DNA of 24,176 nt. Origin: DASPOJ01 sp049790315 (GTDB lineage Bacteria > Acidobacteriota > Terriglobia > Acidiferrales > UBA7541). The stretch lies in the NCBI GenBank assembly GCA_049790315.1, contig JBAQYV010000125.1, positions 1 through 24,176 of the forward strand. Reading direction: 5' to 3'. Both the position numbers and the translations under genes were made by a program. Under the pieces are notes generated by a model. The model was not told the DNA's origin. It ran no database searches and saw nothing but the letters and a program-made list of their open reading frames with translations. Below are positions 1 to 7,644 of this stretch, piece after piece (position 1 is the first letter of the stretch; each line of letters begins with the position of its first letter).

Positions 1-641
1 CGCGCGTCGAGTTCCCTTCCTCGCGCTTGCTCGGGAGACATGTAGGCGACCGTTCCCAGCGCCGCGCCAGGACTAGTCAGTTGCGTCTCGGGAACTTCCG
101 TGGTTGCCGTGAGCATCGATCCTGCGGATGGCCCGGGAATGGGCATCGGCTGAGCCGTCAGCTTCGCCAATCCGAAATCGAGGATCTTCGCGTGCCCTCG
201 CGTGGTTGCGAATATATTCGCCGGTTTGATGTCGCGATGCACGATGCCCCGCGCATGAGCGGCATCGAGCGCATCGGCTACTTGCACCGCCAGGTCCAGC
301 AACTCTTCCACGTCGAGCGGCTTGCCCCGAATCAGGTGCTTGAGCGTTTGCCCTTCGAGCAACTCCATCGCGATGAAGGGTTTCCCATTCGCCTCGTCAA
401 CCTCATAGATAGTGCAAATATTCGGGTGATTGAGCGCTGAGGCGGCCAGGGCTTCGCGCTGGAAACGCTCGCGAGCCGCCGGATCTTTCGCCAGCTCTTC
501 GGGTAGGAATTTTAACGCGACACGGCGGTGCAGCTTGAGGTCTTCGGCTTCGTAGACCACGCCCATGCCGCCGCCCCCAAGCGCCGCAAGGACGCGGTAA
601 TGCGATATGGTCTGGCCGATCAGGGAGGAGAAATCCGGCAT
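1..641 (-). CDS. Serine/threonine protein kinase, N-terminal part (cut by window edge)
   Basis: Translating the minus strand from the ATG at 641 gives an uninterrupted frame that leaves the window at base 1, so only about 213 residues are visible. They carry a bacterial Hanks-type kinase domain: glycine loop GGGGMGVVY (residues 22-30), the ATP-anchoring lysine in VALK (K44), catalytic loop IVHRDIKPANI, Mg-binding DFG in ILDFGLAKL, and the GTVAYMSPEQARG activation segment end. Such kinases phosphorylate Ser/Thr on target proteins. In Acidobacteriota they are often long, with C-terminal WD40, TPR or PQQ-type sensor repeats, which would lie outside this window. The gene is read in the same direction as the sulfur operon to its right, but about 130 bp separate them, so it is probably independent. 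Confidence 0.93.
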   Translation of the reverse strand, partial: MPDFSSLIGQTISHYRVLAALGGGGMGVVYEAEDLKLHRRVALKFLPEELAKDPAARERFQREALAASALNHPNICTIYEVDEANGKPFIAMELLEGQTLKHLIRGKPLDVEELLDLAVQVADALDAAHARGIVHRDIKPANIFATTRGHAKILDFGLAKLTAQPMPIPGPSAGSMLTATTEVPETQLTSPGAALGTVAYMSPEQARGRELDA

Positions 642-773
642 TCTGCGCACATCTTAGGTTGCATTAGAAAACATGTCAACGAAGAGCGCCAGATTGCGGG
701 CTCAGTCCTGATTGACGCGATGACCAAGTGAATCCGCGCGCCCAATCAGTCGCAGCTAATGATAGATGGACGG

Positions 774-1010
774 TCAGACCACGGGCTTGGGCGCGGGCGG
801 AGGAAGATCTCGAGCCTGACTCGAATCCTGAAAATTCGCCGCGCGGTGCGCGCCGTCACAGAACGGCTTGTTTGCGGAGTGGCCGCAGCGGCACAGCGAT
901 ATCTTGGTTCGGCCGGCGAGGCCGAAATTCTTGCCGGACGGATCCAGTATCTCGAATTCGCCCTCGATGCGCAGAGGACCGTTATCAGCAGGCACAATCT
1001 TGGCTGGCAT
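774..1010 (-). CDS. CDGSH-type iron-sulfur domain protein
   Basis: A 78-residue protein with the mitoNEET-like pattern C40-x-C42-x8-C51-D-G-A-H55 (SLCRCGHSANKPFCDGAH), which ligates a 2Fe-2S cluster through three Cys and one His. It has no membrane anchor, so it is a soluble bacterial single-CDGSH protein. Such proteins are thought to handle electrons or transfer clusters; the exact role is not known from sequence. The start is supported by AAGGA five bases before the ATG at 1010. It lies 33 bp downstream of the E1-rhodanese gene on the same strand and is probably the last gene of the cysteine/sulfur-carrier operon, which would fit a role in sulfur or Fe-S handling (inference). Confidence 0.88.
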   Translation of the reverse strand: MPAKIVPADNGPLRIEGEFEILDPSGKNFGLAGRTKISLCRCGHSANKPFCDGAHRAANFQDSSQARDLPPPAPKPVV

Positions 1011-1043
1011 GCGATTCCTTTCGCGCGGCCGTTTGTGGCCGGC

Positions 1044-2222
1044 TCAATATTTCGGCACGGACGGATCCACGTCATCCGACCACGCCAGAATGCCGCCCTT
1101 CAAATTCCAGATTTTCTTGAATCCCGCTTTTTGCAAAAACTCGACCGCGTCGGCCGAGCGCTTGCCGCTGCGGCAATGCGCCACGATTTCGCGCGAGCTA
1201 TCCAGCTCGCTGACGCGCTTCGGCAAATCGCCGAGCGGAATCAGCGTGCCATTCAGATTGCAAATCTGATATTCGTGCGGCTCACGCACATCCAGAATGA
1301 ATAGATCGTCGCCGCGATCGAGCCGCGTCTTCAACTCGCGCGGCGTGATTTCAGGTATGCCAGTCGTCACAACAGGTGCCTCCTCGCCTCGAATTCCGCA
1401 AAATTCCTCGTAATCAATCAGCTTGTTGATTGTGCGATTCTCTCCGCAAATCGGGCACGCCGGATTCTTGCGGATCTTCAGTTCGCGGAATCGCATGCCC
1501 AGCGCGTCGAAAAGCAAAAGCCGTCCAGCCAGCGATTCGCCCGCGCCCAAAATCAATTTGATCGTCTCCATCGCTTGCAGCGAACCGACGATCCCCGGCA
1601 ACACGCCGAGCACTCCGCCTTCCGCGCACGACGGCACAAGCCCCGGCGGCGGCGGTTCGGGATACAAGCAGCGATAGCACGGTCCCGCCGGCGCCCCGAA
1701 CACGGTAACCTGTCCTTCAAATCGAAAAATCGATCCGTAAACGTTCGGCTTCCCTGTTAGAACGCACGCGTCGTTCACGAGATAGCGCGTCGGGAAATTG
1801 TCCGTCCCGTCGACGATGATGTCGAAACCCTCGAACAGCTCGATCGCGTTCTCGCTCGTCAGCCGAGTATCGAACACATCGATCTGAATCTCCGGATTCA
1901 TTCCGGCCAGACGATCGCGCGCCGCTTCCGCTTTTTTGCGCCCGACATCCGCGGTGGAAAAAGTAATTTGCCGCTGAAGATTCGTAAAATCCACCACATC
2001 GAAATCCACGATTCCCAACCGCCCCACGCCAGCCGCGGCCAGATAAAGTCCTAGCGGCGCGCCCAATCCTCCCGCGCCGATCATCAGCACCTGCGCCTGC
2101 TTCAGCTTCAACTGCCCTTCCATGCCGACCTCCGGCATGATCAAGTGACGGCTGTAGCGCAGAATTTCTTCCTTCGATAATTTCACGTCTTGTTTCGGCA
2201 GTGCGCTCGTGTCGATGGGCAT
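1044..2222 (-). CDS. moeZ: MoeZ-type sulfur-carrier adenylyltransferase/sulfurtransferase (ThiF/MoeB + rhodanese)
   Basis: A 392-residue two-domain protein. Residues about 15-260 are an E1-like ThiF/MoeB domain with the nucleotide loop GAGGLGAP (49-56), the DGTDNFPTRY segment and zinc-binding pairs CYRC and CPIC. Residues about 290-390 are a rhodanese domain whose active loop starts at C350 (CRSGKRS). In MoeZ/MoeBR proteins the E1 domain adenylates the C-terminal glycine of a ubiquitin-like carrier, and the rhodanese Cys delivers sulfur to form a thiocarboxylate. The upstream neighbour encodes such a carrier. The start at 2222 has a clear AGGAG seven bases upstream. A molybdopterin role is possible as well, but context favours cysteine synthesis, as for mycobacterial MoeZ acting on CysO. 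Confidence 0.93.
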   Translation of the reverse strand: MPIDTSALPKQDVKLSKEEILRYSRHLIMPEVGMEGQLKLKQAQVLMIGAGGLGAPLGLYLAAAGVGRLGIVDFDVVDFTNLQRQITFSTADVGRKKAEAARDRLAGMNPEIQIDVFDTRLTSENAIELFEGFDIIVDGTDNFPTRYLVNDACVLTGKPNVYGSIFRFEGQVTVFGAPAGPCYRCLYPEPPPPGLVPSCAEGGVLGVLPGIVGSLQAMETIKLILGAGESLAGRLLLFDALGMRFRELKIRKNPACPICGENRTINKLIDYEEFCGIRGEEAPVVTTGIPEITPRELKTRLDRGDDLFILDVREPHEYQICNLNGTLIPLGDLPKRVSELDSSREIVAHCRSGKRSADAVEFLQKAGFKKIWNLKGGILAWSDDVDPSVPKY

Positions 2223-2244
2223 GGCAATCTCCTGCTAACGCGCC

Positions 2245-2559
2245 TCAGGCGCTCGCGCTCAAATTTATTTCGTGCGCGCTGCCGGCGCCGCCGGCAATAG
2301 ACGGCACGATCGTAATCGTGTCGCCGGACTTCGTTGGTGTTTGCTCCTGTTTCAAAAACCGAATGTCCTCATCGTTCAAATAAACGTTGACGAAGCTGCG
2401 AATCTTTCCCTCCGGCGTATACAAATGTTTTTTCAACTCGCCGTAAGCCGCCGTCAATTTGTCGAGCGCGTCTCCCACAGTCGCGGCGTCGAACTCCACG
2501 CTAGCTTTGTGTTCGGCATAAGGACGCAGCGGCGTCGGCAAAATCACTTTCACGGCCAT
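2245..2559 (-). CDS. cysO: CysO/MoaD/ThiS-family sulfur carrier with C-terminal extension (pro-protein)
   Basis: A 104-residue ubiquitin-fold sulfur carrier. The MoaD-like body ends in TITIVPSIAGG (Gly90-Gly91), the tail that E1 enzymes adenylate and thiocarboxylate. Unusually the frame does not stop there: 13 more residues, AGSAHEINLSASA, follow before TGA. The mature form would need cleavage after Gly91, and a JAMM peptidase gene lies directly upstream, overlapping by one base (TGATG at 2557-2561). GGAGG ten bases before the ATG supports the start. Carried sulfur would go to the CysM-type synthase of the same operon. Known CysO proteins generally end at GG; extended carriers processed by JAMM proteases are known elsewhere (QbsE/QbsD), so maturation here is inference from that precedent. 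Confidence 0.9.
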   Translation of the reverse strand: MAVKVILPTPLRPYAEHKASVEFDAATVGDALDKLTAAYGELKKHLYTPEGKIRSFVNVYLNDEDIRFLKQEQTPTKSGDTITIVPSIAGGAGSAHEINLSASA

Positions 2560-3017
2560 CAGAGCTTTCCTCCCACGGATGACGTGCGTTGCGCGGCCCC
2601 CGCGGATGAAAGCGGCTCAGGCTCGAATCGCGCGCGATCGTCGGTCAGCCGCCACGACGTCATCTCGCCCGGTACCGCCGCCGCAACCGCCACGATGATG
2701 TAACTGTACCAGGGCCACGCGTGCTCGCGATCGAACTCCGAAGGACGCGCCGGATGGTCCGGATGCGAATGATACCAGCCGATCAAATCCAACCCGCGCT
2801 CAGTCGCCGCGCGCTCGGCCGCGCGAACATCTTCCGCCGTGATCGCAAACCGATTGCGCGGCGAATCATCTCGCCGATTCGATAGCGGCGCCAAATCGCG
2901 CACCACGCGTCCCGCCGCGCCATCCGTGCCCAGCAAAGCGCCGCAGCATTCGTGCGGATAATCCTGCGCTCCGTGCGCCCCAATCCTCGCCGCGAGTTCC
3001 TGATTCAATTCAAGCAT
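2559..3017 (-). CDS. mec: JAMM/MPN metallopeptidase, Mec-like
   Basis: A 152-residue stand-alone JAB/MPN domain protein with a complete JAMM zinc site: Glu23 in PHECCG, then H83-S-H85 with Ser93 and Asp96 in HSHPDHPARPSEFD. In Mycobacterium the equivalent Mec enzyme releases cysteine from the CysO-cysteine adduct; in siderophore clusters QbsD-type relatives trim residues beyond the Gly-Gly of a carrier. Here the carrier gene overlaps the stop codon by one base and itself carries a C-terminal extension, so the enzyme may do either or both jobs. It starts 19 bp after the end of the cysM-like gene. No strong ribosome site precedes the ATG at 3017, suggesting translational coupling to cysM. Confidence 0.92.
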   Translation of the reverse strand: MLELNQELAARIGAHGAQDYPHECCGALLGTDGAAGRVVRDLAPLSNRRDDSPRNRFAITAEDVRAAERAATERGLDLIGWYHSHPDHPARPSEFDREHAWPWYSYIIVAVAAAVPGEMTSWRLTDDRARFEPEPLSSAGAAQRTSSVGGKL

Positions 3018-3035
3018 CGTTGTTTTCGCAGCCCG

Positions 3036-4007
3036 TTACTGCGCTTCATCCCAAAACCGCTCGCTCAAATATTTCTCGCCCGAATCCGGAAACACAGTGA
3101 CGATCACCGCGCGCTCGCCGGCAGGTAATTTCGCCGCCACCTGAAAACATCCCGACAGCGCCGCCGCCGCGCTAGGACTCAGCAACAATCCTTCTTCCCG
3201 CGCCGCGCGCTTCACCAGTCGATACGCCTCTTCCGTGCTCACGCCCAAATTTTCATCCGCGAGCGACGCATCGTAAATCGGCGGCACAATTGCCGTCTCC
3301 ATATGCTTCCAGCCTTCCAATCCATGAAACGGCGAATCCGGCTGCAAGCTCACACAACGAATCGCCGAATTGTGTTCTTTCAATCGGCGCGACGTGCCCA
3401 TAAAAGTTCCGCTCGTGCCCAAGCCCGCCACGAAGTGCGTCACGCGCCCCGCGGTTTGCTCCCAAATCTCTACTGCGGTCGACTTGTAATGCGCCTGCCA
3501 GTTCGCCGCATTACCATACTGATCCGGATAAAAATATCGCCCCGGCTCCGCGTCGGCCACAATCTGCTGCACGCGCCGAATCGCGCCATCCGACCCTTCG
3601 CCGCCCGGCGTAATCACAAGCTCCGCGCCAAATGCTTTCAGTATCCGTTTGCGCTCCGGACTCGCGCTGTCCGGCAAGCAAAGTTTCACTCGATACCCGC
3701 GCGCCGCCGCGATCATCGCGTACGCAATTCCGGTGTTCCCGCTCGTCGCGTCCAGAATCTCCACGCCCGGCCGCAGCGCGCCCGACCGCTCGCCTTCCAG
3801 AATCATGTTCAGCGCCGCGCGGTCCTTCACCGACCCGCCCGGATTGAACCACTCCGCCTTGGCGTAGAATTCGATGCCCGGAAAGTCGCGCGCGATTCTT
3901 TCCAACCGCAGCAGCGGCGTGTTCCCGATCAAATCGATCAGGTTTGACCCGCCTTCCCGCCCGCGCCGCGCCGATTCCGCGCGAAAAGTTTGGCTAGCTG
4001 AACTCAT
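3036..4007 (-). CDS. cysM: Cysteine synthase, CysM/O-phosphoserine sulfhydrylase type (PLP)
   Basis: A fold-type II PLP enzyme. It has the opening LIDLIGNTPLLRL, the Schiff-base lysine in NPGGSVKDRAA (K61 from the start used here), the substrate loop TSGNTG, the phosphate-binding GLGTSGT segment and the VFPDSGEKYLS end typical of cysteine synthases. The frame can be extended to a TTG at 4067, but the ATG at 4007 just before the family's N-terminus is more plausible. As first gene of an operon with a JAMM protease, a CysO-like carrier and a MoeZ-type activator, it probably uses protein thiocarboxylate as sulfur donor, as mycobacterial CysM does. Whether the acceptor is O-phosphoserine or O-acetylserine cannot be decided here. 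A TATACT hexamer (4098-4103, minus) is a possible -10, without a convincing -35. Confidence 0.93.
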   Translation of the reverse strand: MSSASQTFRAESARRGREGGSNLIDLIGNTPLLRLERIARDFPGIEFYAKAEWFNPGGSVKDRAALNMILEGERSGALRPGVEILDATSGNTGIAYAMIAAARGYRVKLCLPDSASPERKRILKAFGAELVITPGGEGSDGAIRRVQQIVADAEPGRYFYPDQYGNAANWQAHYKSTAVEIWEQTAGRVTHFVAGLGTSGTFMGTSRRLKEHNSAIRCVSLQPDSPFHGLEGWKHMETAIVPPIYDASLADENLGVSTEEAYRLVKRAAREEGLLLSPSAAAALSGCFQVAAKLPAGERAVIVTVFPDSGEKYLSERFWDEAQ

Positions 4008-4254
4008 TGATATCGTTGCGGAGTTTACGCCCCTGTAGCGGCAATCCCCCTCGAAGCGCCCTAACAACCCAGTCCGAAATACCTTCCGCGAACGAACAGT
4101 ATATTAGATGTCCCGCAGCCCGCTCGTATTCACCTAATTTAGCATGGCGTCGCCCAAAACGCCGCCAGCACAACCAGGTTCGGCGCCCGCGTCGTACAAA
4201 TTCACCTTTACAGATGCGCCATCGACTCCGTAGTCTTGAAGTCTACGAGGCCCC

Positions 4255-4695
4255 ATGTGGAACGTTAAACAGCCCTTCTCTCCCGCGACTCTTGAAGCCC
4301 TGCCCAAAGCCGGCTTCTCCGTAGGCAGCACGCGCGGCGTAATGCGCGTCGAAAAATATGGTTGCGGCGCCGAATTCCGCAGCACGCCCGACGGCCACTT
4401 CGTAATGACCATCCTGCCCACGGTCGTCGTGGCCGGACAATTCACGCGCCTGTGGGATGCCGGCTACCAGAAATTCCTGATCACCGACGACGGCCGCAAA
4501 TTCCCCGCGCAAGCCGACGATTTGGTTCGCATGCGCCGCTTCAACGAAGAGCTGCGTTCCGCCCTCGGCGTGCCCACCTATTACAATGAAGCTCTCGGCT
4601 CCACGTGCCAAGTCACCGAGTACGATCGCGTGGCCGGCCGCGCCGGCGCCGTTCCCAACAGCGGTGTAGGCGTCACCGCTCCCGACGAACATTAA
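4255..4695 (+). CDS. Conserved-looking hypothetical protein
   Basis: I do not recognise this 146-residue protein. It is soluble, without a signal peptide or membrane segment, and contains a few hydrophobic strands (FVMTILPTVVVAG) and a GYQKFLITDDGRKFPA stretch that looks like a small alpha/beta fold. GAGG four bases before the ATG supports the start, and third codon positions are GC-rich as in neighbouring real genes. A 186-residue frame on the opposite strand covers the same bases but looks like a shadow. The gene sits alone on the plus strand between the cysM operon and the glutaredoxin-like gene, both on the minus strand. Confidence 0.65.
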   Translation: MWNVKQPFSPATLEALPKAGFSVGSTRGVMRVEKYGCGAEFRSTPDGHFVMTILPTVVVAGQFTRLWDAGYQKFLITDDGRKFPAQADDLVRMRRFNEELRSALGVPTYYNEALGSTCQVTEYDRVAGRAGAVPNSGVGVTAPDEH

Positions 4696-4810
4696 AATTC
4701 CACGCCAGTTTGAGTAGCACAGCCACTCATGGCTGTGTGCTTTTGCAGTTTTGAATTTCGGAGCGAACTCGGAAAACTCCCGCGGCCAGGAGCGCTGCGC
4801 CAACGTCGAT

Positions 4811-5137
4811 CTACCCTCGCGCTTCCTCCAACTGCCGCCGAAACTGCGCCGCCACCACGCGATGCTTCGCCACTTTCCGCGCCCCCAGAAAAATCACCGG
4901 CACATCGTAGTCGTACCGCGCGCGCAGCGTGGGGTCATCATCAATGTTCACTTCCCGCAGCCGCGCGCCAAACTCCGCCAGCAGCGGCGCCATCACGCCC
5001 TTCGCTTCGTCGCATAGATGACAGCCCGGCCGCGTATACAACGTAACGTCGAGCGCCCCCGCAGCGGCCAACCGCGCGCCCTCCTCGTCGCCAATCGGTT
5101 CTCCATCGAAAGTTTTGTCAGGACCCATAGGGCGCAT
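4811..5137 (-). CDS. Glutaredoxin-like (DUF836-type) thioredoxin-fold protein
   Basis: A roughly 108-residue protein whose core starts at VTLYTRPGCHLCDEAK. This is the beta-strand plus CxxC active site (C-H-L-C) of the glutaredoxin-like DUF836 family. The cis-proline region DVPVIFLGARK and a final helix follow, so the compact thioredoxin fold is complete. Proteins of this type are thought to act in thiol-disulfide exchange, with partners usually unknown. The N-terminal start is uncertain: GTG at 5140, ATG at 5137 and ATG at 5128 are in frame; I use 5137. It lies head to head with the TSUP exporter gene, so the two may share the intergenic regulatory region (inference). Confidence 0.83.
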   Translation of the reverse strand: MRPMGPDKTFDGEPIGDEEGARLAAAGALDVTLYTRPGCHLCDEAKGVMAPLLAEFGARLREVNIDDDPTLRARYDYDVPVIFLGARKVAKHRVVAAQFRRQLEEARG

Positions 5138-5285
5138 CACTACCCGAGCCCGTTATAGCGCACCCAACGCCTCCACCGAAAGCCGCCTTCGGCCACAACC
5201 ATCGTCTCCGCCTGAAAACTCCGTTGAGTCGCCAACTCCCTGCAAGCATGAGAAAGCCCCAATCCCAAAATGTTATGCTGGCCGA

Positions 5286-6122
5286 GTGACCACGCTATTA
5301 TTCGTCCCGCTTCTCTGGCTCGGTTCTTTCCTCGCGGGCCTGCTGGGCGCCTTAACGGGACTCGGTGGCGGCGTCGTAATCGTTCCTCTCCTCGTTTTCG
5401 GTTTCCACGTCGACATCCGTTACGCCATGGGCGCATCGCTCATCTCCGTGATCGCCACGTCTTCCGGCGCCGCCGTAGCCTACGTTAAAGAAGGCTATTC
5501 CAACCTGCGCATCGGCATGTTCCTGGAAATCGCCACCACTGCGGGAGCCATTTTCGGAGCCTACCTGGCCGTGCGATTGGCAACCAACCTGATCGGTGTA
5601 ATCTTCGGCTCGATCCTGATCATCTCCGCATTCCTATCCTTCCGCGAAAAAAAGGCGCACGCGGCTGAAAGCACACCGAATCCCCTCGCAGCCCGCCTGA
5701 AAATGGATTCCGATTACCCCACGCCCGACGGCAAAAAATCCTATAACGTGCGCAATGTCCCCGGCGGATTCGGACTCATGTTCGTCGCCGGCACTCTTTC
5801 CGGCCTTCTGGGAATCGGCTCCGGCGCATTCAAAGTCCTCGCCATGGACCAGGTGATGAAGATCCCGTTCAAGGTTTCCACCACAACCAGCAATTTCATG
5901 ATCGGCGTCACGGCGGCAGCCAGCGCCGGAATTTATTTACGCAGAGGCTTCATAGACCCCGGCCTCGCCATGCCCGTCGTCCTCGGCGTCTTGATCGGCT
6001 CTCTGGTCGGCACTCGCGTCCTCGTAAAAGCGAAAGTGAACTGGATACGCGTCGTCTTCAGCCTCGTGATCGCAGTCCTGGGAATTGAAATGATCTACGG
6101 CGCGTTGACCGGGAGGCTCTAA
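5286..6122 (+). CDS. TSUP (TauE/SafE) family membrane transporter
   Basis: A strongly hydrophobic protein of about 278 residues with roughly eight membrane segments. It shows the two related halves of the TauE/SafE family: an N-terminal FLAGLLGALTGLGGGVVIVPLL and a second half with FVAGTLSGLLGIGSGAFKV. These transporters export or import sulfite, sulfoacetate or other organosulfur anions. A sulfur substrate would suit the nearby cysteine operon, but that is context only. The frame extends upstream to an ATG at 5115, but those residues are low-complexity and hydrophilic, so the GTG at 5286 right before the first helix is preferred. Its TAA is followed at once by the GTG of the next gene, so the two are co-transcribed. 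Confidence 0.88.
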   Translation: MTTLLFVPLLWLGSFLAGLLGALTGLGGGVVIVPLLVFGFHVDIRYAMGASLISVIATSSGAAVAYVKEGYSNLRIGMFLEIATTAGAIFGAYLAVRLATNLIGVIFGSILIISAFLSFREKKAHAAESTPNPLAARLKMDSDYPTPDGKKSYNVRNVPGGFGLMFVAGTLSGLLGIGSGAFKVLAMDQVMKIPFKVSTTTSNFMIGVTAAASAGIYLRRGFIDPGLAMPVVLGVLIGSLVGTRVLVKAKVNWIRVVFSLVIAVLGIEMIYGALTGRL

Positions 6123-6494
6123 GTGAAACCATTCACGTGGAACGATCGGCAGGTGGAACAAATCGTCGGCGGACTCCTCCAGTTCGGCGTTTCTCTGGCC
6201 GGAGCCGTCGTCTTGATCGGCGGCGTGCTTTATCTCATCGCATTCGCCCACGCGCCCCTGAATTACCGCACTTTCCATGGCGAGCCGGCCGGACTGCGCG
6301 GTTTCCTCCCCATCGTCAGCGGCGCCTTTCATTTAGACAGTCGCGCGATCATTCAGTTCGGCCTTCTGCTTCTGATCGCCACGCCCGTTTCGCGCGTCGT
6401 TTTTTCAATCGCCGCCTTCGCGGTGCAGCGCGACCGCACCTACGTCGTCGTCACCGTCTTGGTTCTGGCGATTCTCCTCTACAGCCTCATATAA
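6123..6494 (+). CDS. DUF1634 family membrane protein
   Basis: A 123-residue protein with three predicted membrane helices (about residues 23-42, 76-91 and 105-122). It has a conserved-looking N-terminus VEQIVGGLLQFGVSLAGAVV and the segment DSRAIIQFGLLLLIATPVSRV characteristic of DUF1634. This family is commonly encoded beside TSUP exporters and is presumed to be a small accessory subunit or regulator; its biochemical role is unknown. The GTG start at 6123 directly abuts the TAA of the transporter gene, so translation is almost certainly coupled. Confidence 0.85.
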   Translation: MKPFTWNDRQVEQIVGGLLQFGVSLAGAVVLIGGVLYLIAFAHAPLNYRTFHGEPAGLRGFLPIVSGAFHLDSRAIIQFGLLLLIATPVSRVVFSIAAFAVQRDRTYVVVTVLVLAILLYSLI

Positions 6495-6744
6495 CCTGAA
6501 AACTGAGCGCGCGGCGCAACCGGCCTGCATGCTTCGGATTCTCCGCCCGTTCACCGCAACGGCGGTCTTTCCGCGCCGTTCGGCGGCCCGCATCCTCCCG
6601 GCTCTCAGCGCCGATGCCCTTTTGCCGACGATGACATCTGGCAACCGCTCACTTGTAGGCTGCAAACATTTGCACACTGGCAATCGCAAGCCGTTTATTT
6701 TCATCATCGTGAGATTGGCGACGAGCGTGCCCTTATGGTCGGGC

Positions 6745-7440
6745 ATGATACTTCGGAACTCCTGCTCCAAGGCTGTATCCCGATCCGTTCTTCTCTTCGC
6801 GATCGTTGTCGCATCATCCTCAATCGGCCGGTGTGACACCGTACAATTCGCCGTCCCTCCCGCGGATGTCGGCGCGCCTTTTAACGGGGGTTCGGTTGAC
6901 CTCTTCTCCTCTGGGCTCAATGGCACGGTCCTTACAGGTCAAAGTCTGTCTTTGGATTTGGTCCTCAGCGATGACGTGCTGGCAAGAGTCTATGCGAATG
7001 ATCCGGATGCGCTCGGCGTGGAACTCGCGATCTACACAACCGCAACTACTGCTCCGGGATTTGCTGGGCCTACCACTGGCTTTCTCCTCGACCCCAGCGG
7101 CAACCAATTCGGCGACACTCTCACGGCGGGCCGGGACGATGGCAGCGATGGATCTTTCGGTATGGGGTTGAACCTCTTCACTCCGCAGGATTTAGAGAGC
7201 GAAAATGTCTTCGATCTTAGCGGCGCCGAGTTTGACACTTCGCTCCCGTCCACCGGATACACAGTAACGGACGCGGAGCTTATTTTCTCGCTCAACAGTA
7301 ATTCTAATGCTGTTCAATTTGGAACGGCCCAGCAACTGCCCGAGCCTTCGACATTCGGGCTGACCTTCTTGGGCCTGCTCGCGATTGCTCTCGCAGCCCG
7401 GCGTAAAGGTTCCAAACGACCATCCCTGCCGTGCTCGTGA
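6745..7440 (+). CDS. PEP-CTERM sorting-domain protein (exported)
   Basis: About 231 residues. The ATG at 6745 is chosen because it places a Sec signal peptide (SRSVLLFAIVVASSSIG) at the N-terminus; the frame extends upstream to 6529 but without a plausible leader. The mature part is Asp/Ser/Thr-rich beta-type sequence. The C-terminus has the tripartite PEP-CTERM signal: LPEPSTFG, a hydrophobic helix LTFLGLLAIALAA, then the basic RRKGSKR. Such proteins are processed by an exosortase (EpsH) and are linked to exopolysaccharide or biofilm. No exosortase gene is in this window. The specific role of the body is not recognisable. The tail after the basic cluster is a little longer than usual (PSLPCS). 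Confidence 0.85.
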   Translation: MILRNSCSKAVSRSVLLFAIVVASSSIGRCDTVQFAVPPADVGAPFNGGSVDLFSSGLNGTVLTGQSLSLDLVLSDDVLARVYANDPDALGVELAIYTTATTAPGFAGPTTGFLLDPSGNQFGDTLTAGRDDGSDGSFGMGLNLFTPQDLESENVFDLSGAEFDTSLPSTGYTVTDAELIFSLNSNSNAVQFGTAQQLPEPSTFGLTFLGLLAIALAARRKGSKRPSLPCS

Positions 7441-7644
7441 CCGCCAGCAACCCACCGCGGTAAATTCTCCAATACTAAAGTTCAGCACAGACCGCACCAC
7501 CCGAGATCATGGCTCGGACGAAAGTGTACGGAAAGACACAGCATTGGAAACGGCCCTGCCATAGAATCCCCCTCACCCGCGGGCATCCGATGCATATCCC
7601 ACTGTACGGGATCCCGCGAGGCAACACGATTGCGGGGACACCCA

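Noticed and set aside
4008..4097. Sulfur-related riboswitch in the cysM leader
   Set aside because: A leader of about 85 bases is possible, but no conserved core of a known SAM or related riboswitch could be seen.
4243..4803. 186-residue minus-strand frame
   Set aside because: It overlaps the plus-strand gene at 4255-4695, which has a ribosome site and better codon pattern; the antisense protein has no recognisable features.
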